The notes: generated from the sequence alone by a model not told the origin. Counted from the first letter of the stretch, positions 11,656 to 22,860 are shown. The stretch is DNA of 64,000 nt from Desmodus rotundus (GCF_022682495.2 NC_071389.1:13631199-13695198); one strand, 5' to 3'. Program-made: numbers and translations.

Positions 11656-11659
11656 GTGC

Positions 11660-11820
11660 CTGTCCCCACCCTGGTGTGACCTTGGATAAGTCACATCACC
11701 TCTGATGTTTAGGGTCCTCCTCAGGAGGAAGAGCAAACCAGTGCTGCCTCTTCATGTTGTTGGGCAGGTTAGCAACTGTGCCAGACACACAGTAGGTGCT
11801 CAAGACCTGGAGGCTGTTAC
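11660..11820 (+). repeat. MIR SINE
   Basis: 'tgtgaccttggataagtcac' and 'gtgccagacacacagtaggtgctcaa'. Confidence 0.75.
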
Positions 11821-11880
11821 CATGGCTATGATCGCAAAATCTGGACCCTTCTCCACTTGCTGGGCACGTTCACATCCGTT

Positions 11881-11936
11881 TCCTTCCTTCCTTCCTTCCT
11901 CGCTTCCTTCCTTCCTTCCTTCCTTCTTTCTTTCCC
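11881..11936. repeat. (CCTT)n microsatellite in the VES tail
   Basis: CTTC repeats with one CG interruption, lying exactly where the SINE's A-rich tail ends. Confidence 0.9.
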
Positions 11937-12148
11937 TCACCCAAGGATATGCTTATTGATTTAAGTGGGGGGCAGGGGGGAGAAAAACATTGAGGTGAGT
12001 GAGAAACATCTACTAGTTGTCTCTCGCACATGCCCTGGTCTGAGGACCAAACCCACAGCCTAGGTATGTGCCCTGATGAGGAATTGAATCCACAACCTTT
12101 CAGTTCACAAGATGATGCTCCAACCAACTGAGCCACACTGGCCAGGGC
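11886..12148 (-). mobile_element. VES SINE (bat tRNA-derived retroposon), reverse strand
   Basis: Read on the minus strand, the element opens with 'ggccctggccagtgtggctc', has tRNA-like A and B boxes, a central segment with 'cacatgccctgg'-type wording as in VES, and ends in an A-rich tail. The tail has expanded into a (CTTC/CCTT)n microsatellite on the + strand (about 11881-11936). Imperfect target-site duplications flank it: 11871-11885 and 12149-12163 match at 12 or 13 of 15 bases. VES elements are known only from bats. It is more diverged than the copy at 57023-57227. Confidence 0.8.
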
Positions 12149-12174
12149 CACATCCATTTTCTTGTTGGAGTCCA

Positions 12175-12300
12175 GCAATACTTCTTTAAGACATGTGAGA
12201 GTTCTTATCAGAGAGGTTAAGGGACTTACACAGAATCACACAGCTTCTAATCCTTTGGCTGGGATGCAAGCCCAGTAATTGTTACAGTGGGCCACCGCAG
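12175..12300 (-). repeat. MIR fragment, reverse strand
   Basis: 'gagaggttaagggacttacacag' and 'gatgcaagcccagtaattg'. Confidence 0.65.
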
Positions 12301-12309
12301 CCAGGCCAC

Positions 12310-12545
12310 TTCGCTTCAGCCTATTCCTCTGTCAGGGTTCAGATCAGGTGCCGTTCCTCCAGGAAGCCTTCCTTGACCACACAGTCCGGTGAAGGAGGCC
12401 TCCTCTGTTGTCCCACGGCCTGCTGAACTTCCTCTGTCAGAGTATTTATATCACAATTATTAGGTATCCCCACCCCAGGCTCCGAGGGCCCGGCCTATGC
12501 TTCCTATACAAAAGGGAGGGGGCGCAATAAATGTTCTGTTAATTA
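12310..12545 (+). repeat. L2 LINE 3' end
   Basis: 'caggaagccttccttgacc' and a final 'caataaatgttctgtt'. Confidence 0.8.
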
Positions 12546-12789
12546 CTGCAGCTGCTCCTACACAGGGCAGCATGCAGGTGCACACAGACTCACGTAGGAG
12601 TCCATATGCGCGAGTCATGCCTATGCACGGTTATGCATGTGTGGGTGGGTGAGTGCACACGCACATAGAGAAGAGGGTGTGCGTTCTGCAACAGGGTGGA
12701 CTGAGCCGACAGGGGTGCCCCCACCTCCCCACACCCATCCAGACACACTAGAGACGATACTGACACGGCTTGGAAGGACGGAAGATCTT

Positions 12790-14095
12790 CGGGTGACTTT
12801 TTATGGAGGTATATTTGACATACAGCATTATATTAACGTCAGGTGCACCACGTGGTCTGATATTTGTGTGCAATATGTAATGATTATCACAGTAAGTCTG
12901 GTTAACATCCATCACCTTACATAGTTACCAAAAATGGTTTTTTTGTCTTGGGATGAGAAATTTTGGAATCTACTCTCTTATCAACTTCCAAAACGCAGTG
13001 CGGTATTATTAACGATGGTCGCCATGCTGTGTACTACATCCCCGTGGCCTAGTCATTTATGACTGGAAGTTTGCGCCTTTCGACTCCCTTCACCCATCTC
13101 CCACCCCCACCCCCTCCTCTGGCAACCACCTATCTGTCCTCCATATCTATGAGCTTGGTTGTGGGTTTTTGCCTTGTGTTTTTTTCAGATCCCACATATA
13201 AGTGAGATCACACAGCATTTGTCCTTCTCTGACTTACTTTACTTAGCCTAATGCCCTTGAAGTCCATCCATGTTGTCACAAATGGCAAGATTTCATTCTT
13301 TTTATGATTGAATAATATCCCATTATATATATATCATATATATCATATATATATATCTCACATCTCCTTTATCCATTCATCCCTCTATGGACACCTAGAT
13401 TGTCTTCATATCTTGGATTTGTAAACAATGCTGCAATGAAGACAGGGGTACATGTATCTTTTCAGGTTAGCATTTCCATTTTCTTTGGACCAATACCAGA
13501 AGTAGAATTGCTGGATTATGTGGTAGTTTAATTTTTTGAGACCCTCTGCACTGCGTTCCGTAGCGGCTGCAGCGACTTGCATTCCCATCAACAGTGCACA
13601 AGGGCTCCCTTTTCTCTGCGTTCTCAGCAACAGTTATTTCTTGCCTTTCTGGTATATCCATTCCAACAGCCGTGAGGTGGTATCTTATTGTGGTTTCGGT
13701 TTACGTTTCCCTTATAGCTAGTGATGTTGAGCATCTTTTCATGTGACTGCTGGCCACCTACCTTACATCTTCCTTGGAGGAGTATCCATTTAGGTCCTCT
13801 GCCCATGTTTTAATTAGATTATTTGTTTTTTTGTATTGAGTTTTTACATATATTTTGGATATTAGCCTTTTATCAGGTATGTGAATTGCACATATACTCT
13901 CCCATTCAGTAGGTTTCCTTTTCCATTTTGTTGATGGTTTTCTTTGCTGTGCGGAAGCTTTATAGCTTGACGTAATCCCACTTGTTTATTTTTGCTTTTG
14001 GTGTCAAATCCAAAAAATCACAGTCAAGACCAATGTCAAGGAGCTTCCTGCTAATGTTTTCTTCTAGGACCTTTATGTAAGACGTTCGGGTCTTT
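12790..14095 (-). mobile_element. L1 LINE 3' part, reverse strand, defective
   Basis: About 1.3 kb that reads, on the minus strand, as the C-terminal end of L1 ORF2 followed by the 3' UTR. Recognisable + strand phrases are 'attgaataatatcccatta', 'caatgctgcaatgaagac', 'attgctggattatgtgg' and 'cccatcaacagtgcacaag'. The open frame is broken everywhere, so it is immobile. It looks like an old mammalian L1M subfamily. An AT dinucleotide run (13321-13355) has grown inside. Confidence 0.85.
13321..13360. repeat. (TA)n run inside the L1
   Basis: Alternating TA/TATCATA units. Confidence 0.85.
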
Positions 14096-14099
14096 ATAT

Positions 14100-14160
14100 A
14101 AAACTGTCTCTTACGAAAACAGGTGGCAGGCCAAATCTGGCCCACTTTGAGGGAATTTGT
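14100..14160 (-). repeat. hAT-type DNA transposon end fragment
   Basis: 'aaacaggtggcaggccaaatctggccc' is the same terminal phrase as in the copy at 14415-14625. Confidence 0.55.
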
Positions 14161-14339
14161 GTGCGCGCTGTAAGGCAGTGGTCTGGCTTCATTCCTTTGC
14201 CTGCGACTTTTTTAAATTTAGGGGATTTTTTTTCAAATAATAGGTGGAACAAAAATATAGCCACAAAGTGGAAAAGAAGAAGAAGAAGATTGGAATTTAA
14301 ACATGCTGCGATCGTTGGGGAGGTAGGTGGGGATATCGG

Positions 14340-14414
14340 TTAGCCAGCTAAGCACGCCTGGTGCGTGACCTTGGGCAGCTACGTACCCGGTCTAAGTCTT
14401 AGTTTCCACACGAG
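14340..14414 (+). repeat. MIR fragment
   Basis: 'gtgcgtgaccttgggcagc' and 'aagtcttagtttccacacg'. Confidence 0.6.
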
Positions 14415-14625
14415 AAAAATGTAGATCAGCAGCCAGCAAACTGTGAAGATCCGAAGAATTAACATACGACTCAACCCTGCCATTGCCGTGTAAAAGCATC
14501 CGAAGACAACACATAACCGAGCGGGCATGGCTGTGTTCCAACGAAACTGTTATTTTCAGAAACAGGTGGCGGGCTGAACTTGGCTCATTGACCGTGGTTT
14601 GTCGACCGTGACATAGACAATACTA
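14415..14625. mobile_element. hAT-Charlie-type nonautonomous DNA transposon relic
   Basis: 'cagccagcaaactgtg' at the left, 'catggctgtgttccaacgaaact' in the centre and 'aggtggcgggctgaacttggc' at the right match a very common mammalian MER-class element. I do not assign the exact subfamily. Confidence 0.65.
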
Positions 14626-14734
14626 TTTGCCTTGCCAGGATTAGTGATAACACAAAGAGTAGTAATGTAAATAAAGCATGTGACCCAGCATTAGCTCGAT
14701 AAATGGTCCCTACTGTGAATAAGAACATAGTGTG

Positions 14735-14905
14735 AGGGCAGGTGCACATGTGTATGTACATGTGTGTGCAGAGACACACAGACATGGAGATCTGTTTGTG
14801 CGTGTTTACACAGAGAAAGACTGAGGTGTACATATGAGCAAATTGTGTGCACACACGGAGACATGCACGTGCATGAGCATGTGTTCATACATGTAGACAA
14901 ATCAC
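14735..14905. repeat. degenerate TG/CA-rich tract
   Basis: Alternating purine-pyrimidine-rich sequence (tgtgtatgtacatgtgtgtgc and relatives). Chance Cys/His-rich open frames cross it. Confidence 0.7.
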
Positions 14906-14929
14906 CTAGAAAATGGGATAAGAAGGACA

Positions 14930-15010
14930 TGGGCCTCGTTGGGTTGAGGATGAAGTGCGATGATGCTTGGGGCACTGCCCGGCACATGGTAGGCACTCAG
15001 AAGTTAGCGT
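14930..15010 (+). repeat. MIR 3' fragment
   Basis: 'cactgcccggcacatggtaggcactcag'-type ending. Confidence 0.6.
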
Positions 15011-15019
15011 TTCTTACAT

Positions 15020-16095
15020 GTGGGGACAGGCTCTGGAGACACAGCGAGGGGCATGTGACACCACACACATTCACATGTGGGCCCATAGTGCGACTTTCGC
15101 AAGCTTGTTTCCAACGAAAGCCGGGCTAATGAGGAGGTCATCTTCGTAGCCGGCAGGTGCCAGAATCGCCCCGACAGGGACGCAATTTAGCTTTCTCCTG
15201 AGATGCTGGGAGAATGAGAAGAAAAGGCGTTTTAATCCCTTGTCACGTCTCCCAGGGCTGGAGGACATGTGTTGAGTTGGAATTTTTCAACTTCAGCCTT
15301 TTTTTTTCCCCTTGACACATCCATCCCAGAAACATCTGTGAGATAAAACAGGGAAGGTCTTATGAATTCAGCTCATACTCGGCCTGAGCTCCCACCCTGA
15401 GACAGCGAGACATGAATCACCGGCCCGGGGGCCCAGCAGCCCCGCAGAGCCGCCTCTGCAGCAGGGCCCCGGCCTTTCCTGAGTAGTTGCTTTTGATTTC
15501 CCCGAAGCCTTCTGATGTCTACACTCCCCAGAGCACGTGTGTCCGAGGGGAGGTGTGCAGGGAGCTCGGCTCGTGCGTTGGGGTGATGTCAGCCGCTCAC
15601 TCCCCAGGCTCGGCCGAGCCCTGCTCCGCACCGGGCACTCACGGTGCAGAGATGACCCAGACAAGGGGACCTTGCTTGTCCCCGTTTTCCCCTTATTTGA
15701 AAACACCATAGAGGGAGGGCACTATTGTGGTTTTACAAGAGGTGCCTCCATGGTGCATTGATCCGTAGACTACTCCGCACTGCAAGTTTTCATCCATGCA
15801 AACAAGAAGGAATGCATGATGGCTGCCGCTGGGTCAGGGGTCAACCAGCCAAGGTCTTGTAGCCAGCTGTTAATCCAACTTGACCTTCTAGGGGCCCCAT
15901 GCACCCTGCAGCGTGGGTTCCCACCGGACGGTTGTGAATCTGAGCCCTCTCCACCTGAGCTCGCATTTCGTCTCACCTTTTCTGTAGGCACCTGGCAAAT
16001 GCGAGGGTTCCAGAGCTGCAGGGCCCGTCAGCCTTCTGGAGCCTGCACCCAGGGCCAGGGAGGGGTGGCACTGGCCCTCTCGCTTGTGTCTTCCG
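15020..16095. other. single-copy intronic sequence, possibly constrained
   Basis: No repeat recognised. 15080-15400 has balanced composition with T-rich and CpG-containing segments and could be a regulatory element; this is inference. Confidence 0.35.
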
Positions 16096-16099
16096 TCAA

Positions 16100-16445
16100 G
16101 GGGCACACCCATGTTGGGTATCTGCTGTGCTCCAGGCCCTGTGCCGGCCACTGAGGGCTCTGAGAAGCACAAGACAGAGTCCTGCCGTTAAGAGCCAGCA
16201 GCCCCAGGAGGTGGACAGCAGGGTGCTGACAAGAAAGGCAGAAAGACGCAGGCAAAGTCCCATGGGGGTACAGGAGGAGGGAAGAGGGGCCTTGTAGTTC
16301 TGGAGGGCTGGGGCAAGGCCAAGGAAAGAATCCCAAGGAGGGCTCCACTGAGCTTGACTTGAATGCGCAGAGAGGGAGGACACTGGGTGAGCAAAGGTAC
16401 AGAGGTAGGGGACCACAGAGTCATTCAAAAGACATCCCGGCCAGA
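16100..16445 (-). repeat. L2 LINE fragment, reverse strand
   Basis: 'tgctgtgctccaggccctgtgcc', 'gacagagtcctgccgttaag' and 'gggtgagcaaaggtacag' in reversed L2 order. Confidence 0.7.
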
Positions 16446-16449
16446 AGGG

Positions 16450-16560
16450 GCGGATCATCCTCAACTCCCAGGTGTTACAAAGAAAGCATCCGAGGCCTGA
16501 AGAGAGGAAGTGGGTTTCCCACTGTCACAGCGGCCCCCATCCCCCACATCCCTGTCCAGG
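16450..16560 (-). repeat. MIR fragment, reverse strand
   Basis: 'gcctgaagagaggaagtgggtttcccac'-type core, weak. Confidence 0.45.
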
Positions 16561-17390
16561 GCCATTTCCACGGTCGGGTGGGAGCCTCGCCGGTGCCATT
16601 CCCTGCAGTGCAGACACCTGCTTTCCCTGCTCTGCGCTGTGGGGTGGGGACCATGTGACGTTTGCAGAGTCACACCTTTTTAGGAGCTGCTCCTTGTGGA
16701 CGGAAGGGGTCTCTGGCCCCTCCAGAGGGGCGAAGAAAGAGTTTCTTTAGTCCTGAATATTTGTCCCTAGGCTCATTGTGTGGGTGGTATAGTTGAGACA
16801 CAGGTGACCAAGTAACACCCAGGGCTGCAGCGTGTTTTGAATGAGACAAAACCAGGCTTGTGAGGAGCTGGGGAGAGGGGGACGGCTGGATGCCGGACCA
16901 GGTCCAGCCACTTTCACATCTGTTTCCCATCATCCTTGTCTTCCTGAGGACAGTCCCAGACCAGTCCTTCTGTGGATCTGCTCAGGTTAGCTTCTCACCT
17001 TGGCTTTCCCCACCTCCTTCCCAGCATCCTTAGCAACAGAGGGGGAGTCTGACAGGGGCAGGAATGCCATCCCCACCCCCACCCCCCCTTGGATGGGGCT
17101 GGCTCCTGTTTACCCAGCTGCTATGAGCCCAGGCCAGGGTCGCAGCAAAGACCTCAGAAGCCTGTTGTCCAGCTGGCGCCCCACTGCTCAGGTCTTATGA
17201 CCCCTTCTCTCCCCTTGGAGACCCCTCCCTCAAAGAGGTGGCCCAAGGTGGGGCTTGACCTCTTGGGAGAGGGGAGGTTGGCTCCTGTTACAGCCCCTTT
17301 ATGTCTCTGGTCTTTCATCTTTCCTGAAAAAGCAGAAGTAGCGGTAAGGAAAGAGGAAGGGCCGTGGGACATAGGAGCCTGTTAGTAAGG
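16560..17390. other. single-copy intronic sequence
   Basis: Nothing recognised except weak MIR-like traces near 16770-16830. Confidence 0.4.
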
Positions 17391-17394
17391 CAGG

Positions 17395-17580
17395 TGCATG
17401 GGGCATGGTGTTTGGAATCAGAAGTCCCAGCTCTGTGGGACCCTAGCAAATCACATGCTCTCTCTGAGCATCGGTGTGCCAATCTGTTGACTGAGGGCAG
17501 TGCTCACCCGTCTCTCGCCAGAATCTTTGTGAAGCTCAAGTGCAATAATGAATGTGAAAATGCTTTGTGAAGTCAAATGC
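17395..17580 (+). repeat. MIR SINE
   Basis: 'gtgtttggaatcagaagtccc' and 'ctctctgagcatcggtgtgcc'. Confidence 0.65.
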
Positions 17581-17659
17581 AAACGGCTGGAGATGGGGAC
17601 CATTATTTGATGGATGTAAGAGGGGATAGCTGTTCAGATAGGTATGTGCAGCTAACCAG

Positions 17660-17815
17660 GGCAGGAGCACTGGCCAAGGAGTCAGAAGACCTAGGGACTG
17701 GTGCAGGCTCTGTGCGCCTCTGGGCACGGATCTTCACTTCTCTTTAGCTCCAGTTCCCTCATATTAAACTGGGGTAATAAATCTGTTCTTTCTACAGAGT
17801 CTCACAATGACCTAG
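17660..17815 (+). repeat. MIR SINE
   Basis: 'gcactggccaaggagtcagaag' and 'ccagttccctcatattaaactggg'. Confidence 0.65.
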
Positions 17816-17819
17816 GAAG

Positions 17820-18060
17820 AGTATTCATCCAACCAGCATTTCCTGAGCAGCTGCTGTGCACCAGGCCCTGGGCTGCTGGGCTGGCATGTGGGGCTCAGAA
17901 TCCTAGAGTGTCCGATGTAATTGAGTCCAGTTACCTCATTTTGCAGATGGGAAGAAACAAAGAGGAAAATGACTTTCTCAGGGTATCAGAAATAATGAGC
18001 ACCCGTTGCCACTCCTCCTGAATCCAAGGCAGACATTATTAATCGATCACAACCCTCTTC
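17820..18060 (-). repeat. L2/MIR3 fragments, reverse strand
   Basis: 'gctgctgtgcaccaggccctggg' (L2-like) followed by 'ctcattttgcagatgggaag' (MIR3-like). Confidence 0.6.
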
Positions 18061-18249
18061 CCACTAAACCCAATGGGACTTCAGGACCCTTCTCAACACA
18101 ACATTCCAGGTGGCTACCAACTGATTAACGTGGACGGCAAGATGAAACTATTTGCATAGCAACCCAAAATCCTAACCTTAGATTTGTTCAAGATCATCTG
18201 GCCAGAATTATCAATGATGGGACTCAGACCCAGGTTTTCTCTGCCAGTC

Positions 18250-18780
18250 TTCTGCCTCTCCACTTACTCCTGAAACTAACTTTTAGTGAGTACCTACTCA
18301 GCTTGAATGAGGTTCAGAGCTGAATAAGACCCACTTATAGGCTCACGTCAAAGGGAAAATGATATGGGGGTTGGAGATACACCCAAGTTCCTGTGGGAAC
18401 TGAGAGTTCAGGCGTGGCTGTTCACACACAGGGCCGGGGGCTGGGGACAGTTAAGGAAGACTTTCTAAAGCAGGGGAACATCGCAGTCAGCCCTCAGCCA
18501 GCAAACACCTGTCAAACGTGAGGTCCAGTGCAGGACGCAGATACACTGGGCTTCTCTGGGGATGAATGACATCTATAGCCTGTGAGAGGATGAAAGATGT
18601 CATAGGAGGGGGTAGCCGACCCTGGGGAACAGAAGTTTGCAGTGTTGACAAGGAGCAAAGATGGGATTTCAAAGGAGTGACTTGGAGGTGAAAGGGAAGT
18701 GTCTAGGTTGGCTTTCCTGGTTGGGCTGAAGCCCAGTGACATACACTGCCCGGCCCCTATTGAACTCACCCATCACACCC
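18250..18780. other. intronic sequence, mostly unassigned
   Basis: Faint L2-like wording around 18370-18500; nothing else recognised. Confidence 0.35.
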
Positions 18781-18784
18781 TCCT

Positions 18785-18950
18785 CATTTGTGACCCTCGC
18801 CCTCTTGCTTGTTGTTAAATGTAGGTTAGTCTTTCCTGGCTAAACTGGAAGCCTTGATTGGGCAGGTACTGGGTCTCTTTGTTACTAGCTGGGACTTGAA
18901 CCTGGCCCTGGCGCAGTGCCTCCTGGCTCATACAGGTACTTAGTAAATCC
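18785..18950 (+). repeat. L2 LINE 3' end
   Basis: 'gggcaggtactgggtctc', 'gcgcagtgcctcctggctc' and 'ggtacttagtaaatcctgg' match the L2 terminus. Confidence 0.7.
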
Positions 18951-18993
18951 TGGATGGATGGGTGGATGGATGGATGGATGGGTGGATGGACAG
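18951..18993. repeat. (GGAT)n microsatellite
   Basis: GGAT/GGGT units directly after the L2 tail, from which the array probably grew. Confidence 0.85.
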
Positions 18994-18994
18994 T

Positions 18995-19140
18995 CAGGCA
19001 GCCTCTTTAAGCCTACATTCTCCTCTGCTAAACGGAGGAAATAGTGACAGCCTCCAGGGGTGTTGTGAGGACTAAATAAAATAAGGCGGCTAATGCCCCT
19101 AGAGTAGTGGCTAGCATTCAGGAACTATTGAGGGATAAAC
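18995..19140 (+). repeat. MIR SINE
   Basis: 'ctcctctgctaaacggagg', 'gttgtgaggactaaataaaataagg'. Confidence 0.75.
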
Positions 19141-19359
19141 GGCGACTGTTTAAGCACCAGGGTAAAGACACTCTTGATAGATGGCTCCTGACAAGTTAAT
19201 TTTGCATACTGTCTGCCAGGATGCTTAACAGAGGAAGGAGCCTCGGACACAGTTGTTAGAAATAAAACCCAGCAGGAGCCGCGAAGACAGTAAGACCTTG
19301 GTTGGGAGATCCTGTAAGTGCTTTAGAACCAGGAAGGACAGAGCGAAGCACCTGCTTGG

Positions 19360-19562
19360 TGCAGACACACTGTTCTAAGCACTTTACATATGTTAGCTCA
19401 TGTAACCCACAGTGACCTTATGTGGTGTGCATTGTTATTATCCCCATTTCTCATGTGGGGAAACTGAGGCACAGAGGGGTGAAGTAAGTGGCCCAAGGTC
19501 TTACAGTCAGGATGTGGCCTGACTCCCAAGGCCACATTCTCTTAGCCTCTTGAGAAGCTGCA
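19360..19562 (-). repeat. MIR SINE, reverse strand
   Basis: 'ctgttctaagcactttacatatg', 'tccccatttctcatgtggggaaactgaggc', 'ggtcttacagtcagg'. Confidence 0.85.
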
Positions 19563-19685
19563 CTACCAAGGGCAGGGGTTATATCTGATGTCTGTCTGTC
19601 CCCAGCAAGGTACCTGCCATGTAGTGGGCTCTCAGTCAGTGTCTGCGGAATGAATGAATGAACGAACGAATGAATGAGTGAACCT
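19563..19685 (+). repeat. L2 LINE 3' terminus with (GAATGA/GAAC)n tail
   Basis: 'gggcaggggttatatctgatg', 'ctgccatgtagtgggctctcag', then GAATGAATGAATGAACGAACG. Confidence 0.8.
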
Positions 19686-19959
19686 GCGCACGAGCAGCCC
19701 TCCGAGCAGTGCGACAGGCTCCGATGACGGTCTCAGTAGACGGAGGGCAGGGGTTCGTGCCTGAATCATCAACAATGACTGTGTCACATCTAAGTGATTG
19801 TTATGGTCCGTTTTGAAGCTCTCTTAGGACACGTGCTTTGCTGTCCATTCCTGCTGTCACTACCCATACGTGGCCTTGTCAGCTATTCCCCTGATCTTAA
19901 GCAGAGCCTTCTGCTGTCATTCCAGTCCCTGGAGAGCAGGAGGGGACTGGGCAGCAAGC

Positions 19960-20130
19960 AGACCTGGTGCCAAGGAGACCGAGTTCAACTTAAAGCCGGA
20001 GGTGGAGATGGTGGCCCGCTCTTGACCCCAGTGCCCATGCGTCCTTGGGCGGTCCTTTCCCTGTCTGAGCCTCACTTCCCCATCGGCACGAGGGCAAGAG
20101 TAGCAACGCCTTCCTTGTTGTGAGGTACAC
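19960..20130 (+). repeat. MIR SINE
   Basis: 'ctgtctgagcctcacttccccatc' within a degraded copy. Confidence 0.6.
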
Positions 20131-20880
20131 CTGTGGCCAGGAAACTTACTGCTCAGGAAGCAGAAGCAAGAGGTGTGGTTCTTCTGGAAAGTTGTGGTTT
20201 GCAGGCTGGTTTCAGGAGCAGATGGCTCAGTGGTGAAGGTGGGACCAGCAGGAGGCCATAAGAAATACGAAAGGCAGCCCTGTGCCCTGTCTGCCCCCAA
20301 GTCACTTGTCCCCTGCCTGTCACAATGCCTGAAACGTCCACCATGTGATTAACTCCTGGCGGGAAGGCTTGGTGGCTTGGGAAGGAACCTGTTTTAATGC
20401 ACACAAAGTACAGACAGTGTGACATTTGAGTCCCTGGCAAAGACACGTCCTTGGCCTCTCCCAGCATGAGCTCAGTTCAGAGGGCACGAGACACAGCTGG
20501 GGGCAGAGGGCAGACACCAGGAGCTGAGCAAGAGCCAAGACCTCAAGCAGGGGTCCCATGGGGCCTCAGGGCAGCTTGGGAAGCCACATGCTTGGGATTG
20601 GGTGAGGAGCAACAGGAGGACCCTAAGAAGGGAGCAGAGAGCTGCCTGGAGCAGCTTTCTTCCCTTTGAACTTTCTGCCAACAAGCAGCGTGGCCACAGA
20701 CTCCACGCGGCCCTGAGGGGAAGCTCTGCCAGCCCCCGGGCACCTGTCCCAGAAGCCTAATTACTGGCTCTCAGTGGGCAGTCAGCTCACTGATGGAGAG
20801 TCCTTGGGGAGAAGGCACTGCTGAAATCACGAAATGCTCTGAAGGAAACGCTTTTACTCCTTCACACAAGCAGAACATGG
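20130..20880. other. single-copy intronic sequence
   Basis: Nothing recognised on either strand. Confidence 0.4.
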
Positions 20881-20949
20881 CATCTCACCTCTCACCCCTC
20901 ACGTTCGAGTGGGGGGTTACTGTGGGCAGAAGCAGCAGCTCATGGGCCT

Positions 20950-21608
20950 TCATTAAATCCCATCACCTCTCTCCACCCTCACTGTCACCGCCCTGTCCTG
21001 CCAGTGTCATCTCTGCCTGGACTGCAGCGCGCAGCCTCCCCACCAGTCCGTGCCCCGCTCAGCAGACAGAGGGACTTATTCAAACATCAGCTGGCTTCAC
21101 AGCCCTGCCTAGAACCCTGCAGTGGTTTCCATCAACTTCGAGTCAATCTGCATCTCCTCTCTGTGCCCTTGAGGCCTGGCTTGGGCTCTCTTCTCCTGCT
21201 CTGCCCTGCCTCCCACTCTTCCGCCCCTGTTCACACCTTTCCAGCCACTGAGACCCCTTTGCCGCTCCTCAAACACTCTGGGCTTGTTCAGTCCCTCCCG
21301 AGGAAGGGACTTTGCATAAGCTGTCCCACTACCTGGAATCCTCTTTCCCACACCCTCCCCACAGTTAGCTCCTTCTTGTCCTTCAGGTCTCAGCTCGCGT
21401 GTCACCTCCTCAGAGAAGCCCTCCTTAACCACCCCATTTAGAGTAGCTCCCCCTACCCCTTGGGCCACTCTGGCACATCACTTCGTATTTATTTGCTACC
21501 TGTTTATCGTTCATCTTCCTCACTTGTCATTATTTGCTGCTGTGTTCCCAGCAGCCGGAACAGTGGCTGGCGCATAGTAGGGCTTCATGTCTGTTGAATG
21601 AATGATCT
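20950..21608 (+). repeat. L2 LINE 3' region, long
   Basis: About 650 bp in L2 order: 'cctagaaccctgcagtggtttcc', 'tcacctcctcagagaagccctcc', 'ctggcgcatagtagggc' and a final GAATGAATGA. Confidence 0.85.
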
Positions 21609-21629
21609 CTACCAGGAGAAATGGGTAAT

Positions 21630-21858
21630 CCTAACAGTCACTTACTTTGCCCCAGCAGGGCGGGACATGGCTTCGTGGAGCTATAAGTTCATCTGGTCCT
21701 CACAGTATACAATCCTATAAGGAAGCGTCCCCATTTTACAGCTGAGGAAACTGAGGCCCCAGGGGCTCAGGTAACTGTCCCAAGGTTATGCAGAGGGCAA
21801 GAAGTAGAGACCCAGTCTGTCTGAGCCTAAGTCCCCATTCTTACCGCTGTGTTATTAA
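21630..21858 (-). repeat. MIR SINE, reverse strand
   Basis: 'cattttacagctgaggaaactgagg' with flanking MIR sequence. Confidence 0.85.
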
Positions 21859-21985
21859 CACAGGTGTTATCATCCTTGTTTTATAGACAAGAGAACGGAG
21901 TCTCAAAGAGGGGTGTTCATGAGCCTAAAGGCCTCAGCCAGGAAGAGCTGAGGCTGGGATTTGAACCAGAGTGCTGCTTTTTCTG
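21859..21985 (-). repeat. second MIR SINE, reverse strand
   Basis: 'gttttatagacaagagaacgg' and 'gctgggatttgaaccagag'. Confidence 0.7.
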
Positions 21986-22129
21986 TGAGAAGGCAGGAGG
22001 CCCAGGCAGCTAAGAGGCTGGCCCAGCCAGGCAGCCATCCATACTATGAGGGGCTTTAGAGCTGGTCAGGCGGCTGCCTGGTCTGGCAGCAGAGTCCAGG
22101 GTGCAGGGCAGACCGGCAAGGAGAGGAGA

Positions 22130-22570
22130 CCACAGTAATACTAACACCTAACGTTTACTGCTGCACATTTGGCAGTGTTCTAAGTCTGGGGTCCCCAACC
22201 CCCAGGCCACGGGCCAGTACGGGTCTGTGGCCTGGTAGGAACCGGGCCACACAGCAGGAGCTGAACTTGAATGTAATGCACTTAAATCACCCCAAAACCA
22301 TCCCCCCGACCCCAGTCCGTGGGAAAATTGTCTTCCATGAAACCGGTCCCAGGTGCCAAAAAGGCTGAGCACCGCTGTTCCAGGTGCTGCGTGTGTATTA
22401 ACCATCTTCTCAGCCGTCTCAGGAGGGAGATAGCACCATTATCCCTGCTTTGCAGATGACAAAACTAAGACACAGAGAGTTTATGTGACTTATGCAAGGT
22501 CACCCAGCTAGGAAGTGGTAAAGCTGGACAAAGCCCAAGCGCTAACCACGCACTGTACTGCCGCTCTGAG
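22130..22570 (-). repeat. MIR SINE, reverse strand, split by a hAT element
   Basis: MIR sequence breaks at 22185 and resumes at 22378; the right piece has 'tgcagatgacaaaactaagacacag' and 'ggtcacccagctaggaagtgg'. Confidence 0.8.
22186..22377 (+). mobile_element. hAT-Charlie-type nonautonomous DNA transposon inside a MIR
   Basis: It begins 'ctggggtccccaacccccag', contains 'ggaaccgggccacacagcagg' and ends 'ccaaaaaggctgagcaccgctg', all known phrases of a mammalian MER1-class element. Degenerate 8-bp target duplications flank it (22178-22185 and 22378-22385, 6 of 8 identical), as expected for hAT. The interior is deleted relative to longer copies. Confidence 0.8.
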
Positions 22571-22729
22571 GAGACGCCAGCAGGCATGGCTCCAGAACCC
22601 TCGGGTTCAGGAAAGGACCCCGAGTCCAGCAGAGTAAACAAAGCCTGCCACCCAGGGCCACCAGATTCTGATCCTCAAGACCCTAACTGACCCCAGCCCC
22701 CCGGGGCTCTCAGGGTGGGCTGATCTGGA

Positions 22730-22860
22730 GGCTGGTGCCACCAGGCAGCTGGGGCAGGTCCCAGCTCTGCCACCCCCGCACTGTATGCTCTCAGTCACTC
22801 CGAGCCTCAGTGTCCTTGGCTATGAAACAGGGCCAGGAGTCCATCGGGAGGTGGTAATGA
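22730..22860 (+). repeat. MIR fragment
   Basis: 'gagcctcagtgtccttggctatg' in a degraded copy. Confidence 0.5.

Noticed and set aside
12790..14095. possible reverse transcriptase gene
   Set aside because: Only the 3' end of an old L1 on the minus strand; frame broken by many stops and an AT expansion.
15400..15640. possible CpG island or alternative promoter
   Set aside because: CpG frequency is only locally raised and no first-exon or TSS-like features follow.
18951..18993. CRISPR-like or telomere-like array
   Set aside because: A plain GGAT microsatellite after an L2 tail; no spacer structure.
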